Assembly: GCA_001566745.1 (NCBI GenBank)
Contig: KQ964450.1
Span: 162,366-191,841, forward strand
DNA: 29,476 bases
From: Conidiobolus coronatus NRRL 28638
Taxonomy: Eukaryota; Entomophthoromycota; Entomophthoromycetes; Entomophthorales; Conidiobolaceae
Direction: 5' to 3'
A program made the position numbers and the translations under genes. This document shows, in pieces, positions 21,314 through 29,476 of this stretch. The notes beneath the pieces were generated by a model. That model was not told where the DNA came from, searched no databases, and saw only the letters and a program-made list of their open reading frames with translations. Every line of letters begins with the position of its first letter. The stretch's first letter is position 1.

Positions 21314-22606
21314 CTAATTAGATTTGGTAAAATTCAACATAGCTTGGTTAAATTTCATAGAGTTAATCAGTCCAGTCCTGAAAGTAACGTTGAAGATTCT
21401 ATAGTAAGGGGTTAAATAGGCATATTTAGGGGCCATAATTTCATTATGTCTATGTATCTCCAATTCGTTAACAATCTTTTCTGCTAGAGGTTCGATATCC
21501 TGGACAGGCAATAGGAAGTAGCTTGGGTGAACTGCTTTCTCAAATAGTTTAGAGCTTAATTTTCCAGGCATTACAAGAGTAGTCTTTATAGAGCAGTCTG
21601 GATAGTACATCATTATATCATTCCTGATAGATTCGTGTGCCCCTATTAAACCTGATTTGCTTGCACAATAAGTACCTTTAACTATCGGTTAATATATTGC
21701 AAAAATAGATTATAGAAAGATTACCTAGGAATGCTGGAGCAACATGGCCAAGGATTGATGCAATATTTACCTAAACAATATTTAGTATATTTGCATATTA
21801 AGGTGTAAAACACTTACAATATGCCCAACCTCTTGCTCAATCATCATCGGAAGTACATATCTACAGAAGTGCATTGGTGCATTCAAGTTAATGCCCAAAA
21901 CCCTGAAAGAAATAAATATATGAAAAGTAGAGATAGAAGTCATTATATTACATGTCGATTTCTTCATCTGGGATCTTATCAAATGTATTTGCTGTTTTAA
22001 CCACTCCGGCATTGTTAATCAATATAGTAGGTTTACCGACCTAGCACAAATTAATATCAATAAGTAAATATCTAATACTTAAATTTTACCTTTTCTACTA
22101 CATCGTTGATAACATTCTTAATCTCTTCGGAAAATAGCACATTACACTTGAAATAGTGTACATTCTCTAAAAAATTGTTAGATAAACTCGATTATAAGTC
22201 ATGCAAATTTACCTAGCTGGTAGTCTAATGGCACAACATCTAGTACTGCTACTATTGCTCCTTTTGCATTCAATTTATGTACTATACTTTTTCCCAGCCC
22301 AGTTGCGCCTAAAAGCAAGTTATTAGCTGATAAAAATGATAAGTCAAACTACATACCACCAGTGATTAAGACAACTTTCCCTCTTAAATCGAGTGGCTTT
22401 CCTTTATATCCCTTTGGTTGCTGTAGGATTTCATAAATCACTTTGGAAACAATCCATAACATTAAGTGAGTCCAACCTAGTTGAATAAGAGTACTAGACC
22501 TGCTCAATCCAAGAAGCTTGCCTGAAAGGGCCAACACTGGGCCAAAAGACCAATGGAAGATAGTATATTGCAATATTTGCACGATATCGTCTGTATTTTG
22601 AATCAT
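21314..22606 (-). CDS. Membrane-anchored short-chain dehydrogenase/reductase, copy 2
   Basis: Paralogue of the preceding gene, same strand and same family role (NAD(P)-dependent oxidoreductase, probably ER or lipid-droplet membrane). Minus-strand exons: 22606-22357, 22308-22213, 22166-22090, 22040-21952, 21902-21818, 21770-21725 and 21675-21314; introns 46-49 nt; 334 aa. Exon lengths (250, 96, 77, 89, 85, 46 and 362 nt) are the same as in copy 1. Motifs: hydrophobic N-terminus, shared QQPKGYKGKPLDL linker, TGGATGLG (82-89), NNAG (150-153), Ser204 (NIAS), Tyr217 and Lys221 (YCASK). It ends at TAG. The proteins are clearly diverged, so the duplication is not recent. A TATAAATA motif lies just upstream. 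Substrate is unknown. Confidence 0.88.
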
Positions 22607-24575
22607 GATAATTTAATATTCAACACTGGCTGAGTACTATATTTATACCCCTATCTTTAATTTATGCATTAATTTAGAATAATCTTAATTGGTCAAAACT
22701 GTTTTGTTTTTCATAATTATAGCTATTCTCAATATTCTCCCTTGTTTATTCTGCCATTATACACATTAATTAAATATTATCAAAATATAGTTATTACTAA
22801 ATTATTATACAAATAGTTTTTAGTATTTAACATACTATATTAATAGCTTATGGATACTAAAATATTCTATATTTTTAAATTTCCTAAATAGTTTGTGGAA
22901 TTGAAACTAAGCAAAAAATTATTAATTCTGCAGGGAAACGGAGTATAAAAAGTTAAATTATTTTTTATTTATTAAGGGTAAAAATATGCTAATACTCTGA
23001 GAGATATCTCTGGATAATATTAATGATTTATATGTATTTTATTTTAATTAGTTGTTTTACCTCATTTAATTTTATTTGACTCAAAATAAAAAATAATAAT
23101 GAAAAATCACAAGTTTACCGCTTAATTTCAAACTGATAGGTTAATTGTAGCGACATAGTGGAGTATATGTACTAAAGTTCAAGAGTTATTTATTATGTAT
23201 TAAAAGATATTGTACTTCCTGCGGCTATTGAGACTGAAGTTAAAAATCTAATTTAATTTTTCTATCATTTGAATAAAAATCATGCATATACGGACAATAC
23301 GTAATTTAAATCCCGGATAAAGCCATGAATAGCTTTTAAATGTCTATTGACAGATGACTCTAGGACATTATTATAATTAAGCATTAAGAGATAAATAAAT
23401 TGCCTATTATGTCTATTACTGGATTAGTACAATAGTTTGTAGAAATATAACTACTCTAAATAATCATAAGTCACGCTTTTAGTCAAATATAAATCGTACA
23501 AGAGCTATTTTTAATAATTTTGATAACGCTTTGAATATTATTTCAATATATTTCTGTTTGTTCTTAGAACTTGAGTTAATGATATTGGAGTTATTGATAA
23601 AATCTGCAGAGTTATATAATCGTCAAACTAGCACTTAAATCTATATTGACTTAAACAGATATTCGTCACTATCCAACACAATATTGGTTTGACATAAAAT
23701 AATAAGATTAAGGTTCAGTTAAATTAAAGTACAAAAATAAATTTCCTGATAAGGGTTAACTTGGCTTTATTAATTTTATAGACCCTAAAACAATTTCTAG
23801 ATTTTTATGAATATTTTAATAATCTTATTAAACAGCTTAAATTTTCATAATTCTATTTGCAATTTAACTTGTTGGTATAGCTTGCTTATTTGTTTATAAA
23901 TTACCGAGTTTGAATGATCTCTTTTATAAGTAATATCTAGTTATGTTAGTGAGTTTTTGTTCATATTTTTAATTTAAAATTTAAATATTTTGACTATTAT
24001 GTCTTAAAATTTATACTCAGTCAGTGTTATTAATCAAGTTGATAATATACATCGAAGTATGCTATTATAACTTCTAATAAAACGGGGCTGTAAGCAATAA
24101 TGCCTCGCTTGTATAAAATTAAAACTTTGAACTGAATTCATGCATGAATTAGAGCTAATAAGAATTACATTTATTCATTCTAATAAAACCTTTTTCTTAA
24201 CAAAGTGATTATATGAGTAATGGTTCATCTTTAATGTATTTAATTTATCAACTTTAATAGCCATGCTTTGAAATTTAACTTTTAATAGATTAAAATCGAT
24301 GAAAATCATCTAGTGATATATTAATAAATGTATTAAAAACCAAAATTATTATGGTTATTGTGTATGAATGCAGAGTTCTCATATGTATAGTTAAAATATT
24401 TCTATTATTGTTTATATAAAATATACAGTTTGGCAAGTTATAGTATTAAGCTATTTAATAAACTACAAAGACTAGTCTAAAACAATATAATAAAAAATTC
24501 ATGAATATATTATAGGTGTATTGTATATTTTTCATTTAATTAGTAATTTTGATCTTGTTAAATAAATAGTTGACT
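22607..24575. other. Intergenic, AT-rich, no gene seen
   Basis: Almost 2 kb with stops throughout. A 26-codon open stretch near 23185-23260 (VLKDIVLPAAIETEVKN) reads like protein but has no supporting context. No tRNA, repeat array or clear inverted repeat was found. Confidence 0.55.
22640..22647 (-). promoter_or_regulatory. TATA-box-like element of dehydrogenase copy 2
   Basis: TATAAATA on the minus strand, 34-41 bases upstream of the ATG, preceded by GGGG. It is identical to the motif before the lyase gene. Confidence 0.45.
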
Positions 24576-25412
24576 CTATTGAGATTTTTTATACTGTTCT
24601 AATTCTTGTTCTACTTCCATAAGAGCGGCTTTAGCTTCGCCCAATTCAAGAGTAATTTTATCTCTCTGAGATTGAAGCAATTTCAAGTAATCTTCATCTG
24701 ATACCTTAGTGACGGGAGACCAATCAGGCAAGTTTTCTATAGTGCGATCTAACCACTGTGAAAAAGTATATTTGGGGATGAATTGAGGTCTATCTTGATC
24801 ATCAGCTTCGCTGGGAATGTGTGATAAAATTTGTTGCTGACGATATCTATATATACTAGTGTATCCAAATTGACCTAAACCACATAATCCAGAATAAATT
24901 ATAACACCGCTGAACACTCTAGCTCTTCCCCCTATAAATAGTTAATTTAAGTTATATATAGTAAAATATAAAAAAATATTACAAATTAAACCAGATAATA
25001 AACCACCAGTAATACCACCAGCAAATATACTAGAAAATAATTCGTCGGTATCTCTCGTAACAGAATGCTTTAGCTTTAAGCTTTCATTTCCAATATGCTG
25101 ATCCTTTAAAAAAGACCTTCTAACACCTGAAAACTAGTTAATTTATGTTTTAAAATAATATATATGTTAATTACTGAAAAAAGCAATGCCGAACATTCCC
25201 CAGTTTAAGCCTGATTGAATAGAGTTCTTTAATAAGTTGGGCTTTAGCTTTGCCATAGTTAATATAGCACCGTAAGAAGCACCACAGGCAGCTAAATAGT
25301 TTATTATTAAATTTATTTATAATTTGCAATTCTAATTTTTACCTAGTAAAGATGCATTTTTTAATATTTCAACGGGACCTTCTAGATAATTTCTAGGAGC
25401 TTTGTTTTCCAT
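24576..25412 (-). CDS. Tim17/Tim22/Tim23-family-like membrane protein with C-terminal coiled coil
   Basis: Minus-strand exons 25412-25343, 25291-25175, 25126-24992 and 24931-24576 (introns 51, 48 and 60 nt; the last has an unusual GTTTAA donor) give 225 aa. Glycine-rich hydrophobic segments at about 22-37, 48-63, 93-108 and 114-133 resemble the four membrane helices of the Tim17 superfamily. R87-x3-E91-x6-A98-G99-x3-G103 fits the PRAT motif with Glu in place of Asp. The hydrophilic tail ends in a heptad-like helix (about 186-225, Leu/Glu/Lys-rich). Known relatives act in mitochondrial protein import or complex I assembly (TIMMDC1-like). The specific role is not determined. The reading frame across the introns is consistent and the splice borders fit, so the gene is real; the family call is moderate. 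Confidence 0.75.
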
Positions 25413-25730
25413 TTTATTGTTATTTATATTATATTATTGACTTGTTTTTTTTATTTGCGACAGCGTTAGAATTAAATATTTTAATAGTTAGCTAATAATT
25501 TTATGGGATTATAATAGATTGAGTTGTAGATAAAATCAGCTATAAAAAATTGCTAGTAAACTATATTTGTACAGTTTTTGAAAAATTTTTGTATCTTTTC
25601 TTTATATACTGCTTTATATTGAATTGTAATATAAAGAACCTAATATTATAGCAAGCAAAGCTAAACATCATTGTTTCTATGATCCACACTCCAATATATT
25701 AACATGAAAGTATTAGATAAAAATAAATTC

Positions 25731-25971
25731 GTAATTCTGATAAATTTGATTCAAATTTTGTATGAAATCAATTCAAAATTTTAATCATAGTATAAGTAAG
25801 TTATTAGTATTTACAGCAGTTATTTAAAAGATATTAGTTTATAATATCATATAAGAACGCCGTTTTGTTGGTTTTAACTAACAAAAGAAATTACTTATAG
25901 GCTTTAAACATATAAAATATAAAAATATTGTTGATCTGGTCTATAAAAAATTAGGACAAGTTTTCTCCGCT
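25731..25971 (+). repeat. Dispersed repeat, copy B
   Basis: Partner of 15332-15572. It shares GTAATTCT at its start, TTTGATTCAAATTTTGTA, and GCTTTAA followed by AAAAATATTG at matching offsets. Within the repeat, ATTTGATTCAAATTTTG and TCAATTCAAAATTTT form a small internal pair of similar words. Confidence 0.6.
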
Positions 25972-26867
25972 TACACCAGAATCACCTATTGATATATACT
26001 TGGAAACTTAATTTCGTCTATTGGTAAATATAAAATATGTATTATTATATACAAAATTGAATGAAATAGATTTTAATATCATTTTACAGATTTAATTTTA
26101 TAGTATCTAATATACTTAGTATAAATGTTGTAAACATCTATCTAGACTCCGAATAATAAATTATTTTTTGGCTATAAGCTAAACTTTTTGAATAGGTTTT
26201 ACATATAGCATAAATTTCTATATTTATGAAGTTAGTGGTTAATTAAATATAAAATCTAAAAATAGCTGATGCAAAAAAAGAAAAATGTAGCTAAATATAG
26301 AGAAATATATATCTGGAGTGATTACTATATCTTCACTCGTAAAGTCTATTATTCTATTTTATTTAATATCAAATTAACGCTAAGATTGAGCTAATAAAAT
26401 AAAAGTTGAAGACAATCTTATAATATACATTTCAGAGGCTTTTGTATGATAGCTGCACGTTTTGTAGAAGTTTATTAAGATGTTATAATAATATTGATTA
26501 TTATTCATATATTTTTATCAAAATACAGTTTCTTAATTAATTTGGATATCTCTTTTAGTGGTGAAAACCTTCAATATGGACATAAAATAATTTAATTTTA
26601 CGTTAAAAATCTTGTTATTAATAGCATGACATTTTAAGTTCATGGACTCATATTCTTAATATTTCGTCAATGTCATAAACTGAACTTTTTCCTCGGTATT
26701 ATATACCGATTCAACGTATTTTAATATATTAAAGAGATAAATCTAACTAAAATGCAATTATTATTTAATTATTCAAATTTATATATAAAGCAAAACATTG
26801 TACCATATGAAGTTACAATAATAATTATGTACTCAGTATAATTAATATTACTTTTTTAAAAGGATTA

Positions 26868-27000
26868 CACTCAAGCCTTAATCATATTACTCAAAAATAT
26901 GACTTATTAGTAAGTATATATTCATGCAATTTCATATTCCTCACAGGAGAGATTTACCCCACCCAACAAAAGTTTGAGTAATATGTGTAAGGTTTGACTG
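26868..27000. mobile_element. MITE-like element, 133 bp, TA-flanked, 28-bp terminal inverted repeats
   Basis: The left end is CACTCAAGCCTTAATCATAT and onward; the right end, read on the complement, is CAGTCAAACCTTACACATAT and onward. The arms match over about 28 bases with four mismatches, and the inner ten bases (ATTACTCAAA) are identical. Each end is flanked by TA (26866-26867 and 27001-27002), the target-site duplication of Tc1/mariner/pogo elements, and the CAGT-type end also fits pogo-like families. The ~77-bp interior is non-coding. It is presumably a non-autonomous copy mobilised by a transposase encoded elsewhere. Confidence 0.65.
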
Positions 27001-27140
27001 TACAATCTTTACAAAAAGTAAATGATTGAAGCTACTGCCTCAACTTTATGCGGAGTTGAGATAATAAAGTTTTCTATGATAATACAAATATCGATGATTT
27101 TACAGAATATGAATACTATAGTGAGCTTATTTACGAGTAA
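26991..27140 (+). pseudogene. Possible decayed coding fragment
   Basis: A 49-codon stretch free of TAA and TAG, interrupted by two TGA codons (27027 and 27057) and ended by TAA at 27138. The last part reads DNKVFYDNTNIDDFTEYEYY, acidic and protein-like. It overlaps the right end of the MITE-like element, so only the part after 27002 could be an old exon. The family is not recognised and chance cannot be excluded. Confidence 0.2.
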
Positions 27141-27218
27141 GAAATATCATTTAGAATATTTTGTTATTTGAATTATAATTAGTTTTTATTTAATTATTTC
27201 CAATTCTTAATAATGTGT

Positions 27219-28781
27219 TCAAAAGTATATTCCTGATCTTAAATAGGAATTTCTTGCATTAACAGAATTCTTATTAATGTTATCTTCATAGTTTGTTGTT
27301 TGATGACCTGACTCTAAGTTTGATTGGATATCGAAGGAGTTCGCATTTAGATGACTTTCTCTTGCATTTAGCTCTTCAGTAATAATATTTTCAGCTAAAA
27401 TTGTATTGCGCGCATTTTGAGCTAGGATTTCCTCTTGCTGACTATCGCTCGTCGCGCTTATACAATCAGATGCTGCTTGAATTGCCTGAAGTTTATTCAC
27501 AGTTAACAAAGTAGTAATCATATAAATTGCAATTGAAATGCTGTGGAATAGCGAGAAAGATGCCCAGTTATTAAAAGATTTAATAAAGAACACATCTAAA
27601 AATGTAGATAATAATACTAATAAGAAAACAATTCGAGTCATTAGTATATATAATGTTAATCTTTGAGCATTAATTAGTTTAGCAATGCTAAAGAATAGGG
27701 GACAAAAGTTGTATGCTTTGGAAATAAACCAAACTATGATAAAAATTGGAATACTGACCAAAAGCCCAAGAATCGCATTGAGTCCAGTATTATACCAAGA
27801 TTCATGACTACTTGCTTTATATCTATCTAAATACAGAAAAACAATCAGTACAAGTAGAATAGCTGCTAAAAGAACTGATTCCGCAATTACTGCAATCCTA
27901 AAAGCTTTGATTGGGACTAATTTAAGTCCAAGGACTATCCACGTCCATGAAAGAACAGCAAATAAGTTGCTAAAAAGACATGGAAGAAGAACGGACAACT
28001 GATAAAACTGATATCGAATATCTGTTGCATTAGACCAGTTGAAAATTAAATCACCTCCTAGCAGAAATATTGATGCCAATAGCAGTGAGAGCTGAAGTTT
28101 ACCTTTTAGTCTGAATCGAGAGCCAACACATACTAATGCAACAATAGATAATACGAAAAGAAGTAAATTCACAGCTTGTAGAGAGGATTTTGAAGATATT
28201 AGATTAAAAGATGTTTGGCTAATACTCCAAGGATTGGCTTCGTCGTATAGAGTAAATACTGTATCTGGATAGTTGAGAGCATAATAGCTGAAAGACGTAT
28301 TGCTAACAACTTGGTAGCTTATTGAGTCAGATATTGAGGGAGAGAAATTATTTAATTCACTTCCTGGAGCACCCAATATGACTCTATCATGCTCGCGAGT
28401 CGGCCAAATAACGCTTACTACGCTTGGATACGAATTTTGTTGAAGAAAGGCTATCATAGTATTTAAATAAGATAGTGGCTGCAATACAGATGCACATTGT
28501 GATGTCCTTAGTATCATAATTGCTGTATAGTTTGCTTTTATTGAGCTTGAAAACTTGGGAACTGAGCTCATATTTGGCTGACAGTCGAATTTGTCCATAG
28601 TTGGAGAGACTACTACAAGAGATATCGGAGATTGATTGTAGACTAAGTTCATGTTATTTTTAACAGCATTAAAAGAAGAAAAATTTATTAATCCATTAGA
28701 GGAAGCAGTTAATAAGGAGTTAACTAAGCCTAAACTAAACAAATACAGAATCGAGATTGAATAAGGTAAAAATACATTCAT
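27219..28781 (-). CDS. Seven-transmembrane receptor-like protein with signal peptide and luminal domain
   Basis: An uninterrupted 520-aa frame. A signal peptide (about 1-24, hydrophobic SISILYLFSLGLVNSLL) leads into an extracellular/luminal domain to about residue 200, with two Cys (67 and 96) and several N-x-S/T sites. Its centre (AIMILRTSQCA...YPSVVSVIW) faintly resembles a protease-associated (PA) fold. Seven hydrophobic segments follow at roughly 201-220, 228-247, 260-285, 295-317, 331-355, 374-399 and 405-427. The ~90-residue cytoplasmic tail is Asn/Glu/Ser-rich. This layout suits a GPCR-like or Golgi seven-helix receptor, but no family motif is certain and no ligand can be inferred. TTTCCAG directly before the start could be the acceptor of a 5'-UTR intron. 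It is one of two intronless genes here, and its codons are A/T-ending. Confidence 0.78.
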   Translation of the reverse strand: MNVFLPYSISILYLFSLGLVNSLLTASSNGLINFSSFNAVKNNMNLVYNQSPISLVVVSPTMDKFDCQPNMSSVPKFSSSIKANYTAIMILRTSQCASVLQPLSYLNTMIAFLQQNSYPSVVSVIWPTREHDRVILGAPGSELNNFSPSISDSISYQVVSNTSFSYYALNYPDTVFTLYDEANPWSISQTSFNLISSKSSLQAVNLLLFVLSIVALVCVGSRFRLKGKLQLSLLLASIFLLGGDLIFNWSNATDIRYQFYQLSVLLPCLFSNLFAVLSWTWIVLGLKLVPIKAFRIAVIAESVLLAAILLVLIVFLYLDRYKASSHESWYNTGLNAILGLLVSIPIFIIVWFISKAYNFCPLFFSIAKLINAQRLTLYILMTRIVFLLVLLSTFLDVFFIKSFNNWASFSLFHSISIAIYMITTLLTVNKLQAIQAASDCISATSDSQQEEILAQNARNTILAENIITEELNARESHLNANSFDIQSNLESGHQTTNYEDNINKNSVNARNSYLRSGIYF

Positions 28782-29476
28782 TTGAACCTGGAAAAAAACT
28801 TAAGTTTAAACGAGTATAAGATATATCTAAAATAGCTATTTAATATAATAAGTACTTAAATAGATTGAGACAAGACCTTTAAGTGGGGTTTATAATTTAT
28901 TAAATATTGCTTTTTATAAATAATTTCACCCAATTTTAATTAAGTAACAAATTTCCAATTCCTTTAGCATACCATATTTACATTAACATAAAAGAATTCA
29001 ATAAAACACAATGTATATTAATCTGGTTCAATAATTTTCAGGTATTATTGTTTGTTATTAATATACATCGATATAAATTGCTTAATGTTAATCTAGATAA
29101 GATAGTATAAGCTAGCTATTACATATCATATTTTTGATATTTTGTTCTAATAAATAAGAGCAGAATCTTTGAGATAAATAAATTAGATTTACCCAAAGTA
29201 GCAACTTTTTCTGTTAATTTTTTGTTCATTATCAGGTGTTTTTATAAATTCGACGAGTAATTTTATATGTAATTTATCCACTATTCAACATAAATAATTC
29301 GTCAAATTTATAAAAACACCTGGTCTATAATTAAAAATATAGATTAAGACATATTATTTTCGTTAAAACGAATAAATAGTTAGAGATATAAAAGAAAATG
29401 ATATTGCTTGTAGTTTAATGATACAATTAATAATACAAGTCAACATAAAAGAGTCTATTTAAAAGCGGATTAATAT
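28782..29476. other. Upstream region of the seven-helix gene, AT-rich with one hairpin element
   Basis: About 700 bp to the window end. Apart from the hairpin at 29233-29322 I see no gene, tRNA or repeat. Confidence 0.55.
29233..29322. repeat. 90-bp near-perfect palindromic (hairpin) element
   Basis: The ends are perfect complements over 18 bases (CAGGTGTTTTTATAAATT). Pairing then continues with a C/T difference through GACGA and an AT-rich stretch, leaving a loop of about ten bases. The whole element could fold into one stem of about 40 bp. No clear target-site duplication is seen. A foldback MITE or a structural hairpin are the main options. Confidence 0.65.

Larger units (their letters stand above)
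25413..27218. other. Intergenic region with repeats and a MITE-like element
   Basis: About 1.8 kb between the Tim17-like and seven-helix genes. It contains the second copy of the dispersed repeat, a TA-flanked inverted-repeat element and a possible coding relic at its right end. The remainder is AT-rich without genes. Confidence 0.55.

Noticed and set aside
23185-23260. Short protein-like stretch VLKDIVLPAAIETEVKN
   Set aside because: Only about 26 codons between stops, with no start or continuing exon; could be chance.
26698-26713. Palindrome around CGGTATTATATACCG
   Set aside because: Too short to distinguish from chance in AT-rich DNA and not linked to a gene.
1-29476. Reassigned genetic code (TGA as Trp)
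   Set aside because: All well-supported genes encode Trp by TGG, and the first dehydrogenase ends at TGA at the position expected from its paralogue.
1-29476. CRISPR arrays, bacterial operons or prophage
   Set aside because: Spliceosomal introns, eukaryotic proteins and a pol III tRNA gene show a eukaryotic nuclear contig; no spaced direct-repeat array was seen.

Overview
This is a very AT-rich nuclear contig from a eukaryote. Ten protein genes are well supported, along with one tRNA gene and a truncated or broken gene at the left edge. Eight of the ten genes are interrupted by short introns. I could place 39, all about 43-67 nt long, with GT..AG borders, many with a CTAAC/ACTAA branch-site-like motif near the 3' end. 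This style, the AT-only intergenic DNA and the gene set suggest an early-diverging fungus, for example a Conidiobolus-like entomophthoralean. Mitochondrial propionyl-CoA carboxylase and peroxisomal 2-hydroxyacyl-CoA lyase are retained there but are usually missing from yeasts. The assignment is inference; an amoebozoan or another AT-rich protist is not excluded.

Layout, left to right. 1-132 (-): start of a secreted-protein-like gene with an in-frame TGA. 2018-3834 (+): GMP synthase, 5 exons. 4256-4329 (+): tRNA-Val(AAC). 4584-5755 (+): secreted glutaminyl-peptide cyclotransferase, 3 exons. 6871-7909 (+): alpha-SNAP/Sec17, 4 exons. 8661-10634 (+): glycyl-tRNA synthetase, intronless. 11259-13049 (-): propionyl-CoA carboxylase beta subunit, 4 exons. 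A 3.9-kb gene-poor stretch follows, with an assembly gap at 15060-15174. 16966-19280 (+): 2-hydroxyacyl-CoA lyase, 13 exons including a 12-nt microexon, ending in the peroxisomal signal SKL. Convergent to it are two tandem membrane-anchored short-chain dehydrogenases on the minus strand, 19382-20681 and 21314-22606, with identical exon lengths. 24576-25412 (-): Tim17/22/23-family-like membrane protein. 27219-28781 (-): seven-transmembrane receptor-like protein with a signal peptide.

Most genes are unrelated housekeeping functions (purine synthesis, translation, vesicle fusion). The central block is metabolically suggestive: a peroxisomal alpha-oxidation lyase, two lipid/retinol-type dehydrogenases and the propionyl-CoA-disposing carboxylase could all serve branched or odd-chain fatty acid breakdown. 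That link is inferred from family roles and proximity only.

The intergenic DNA holds structured elements: a 133-bp MITE-like element flanked by TA with imperfect 28-bp terminal inverted repeats (26868-27000), a 90-bp near-perfect hairpin (29233-29322), an old dispersed repeat of about 240 bp in two copies (15332 and 25731), and an inverted-repeat pair about 0.5 kb apart upstream of the lyase. Two short stretches look like decayed coding sequence interrupted only by TGA. I did not find a clear undescribed multi-gene system.
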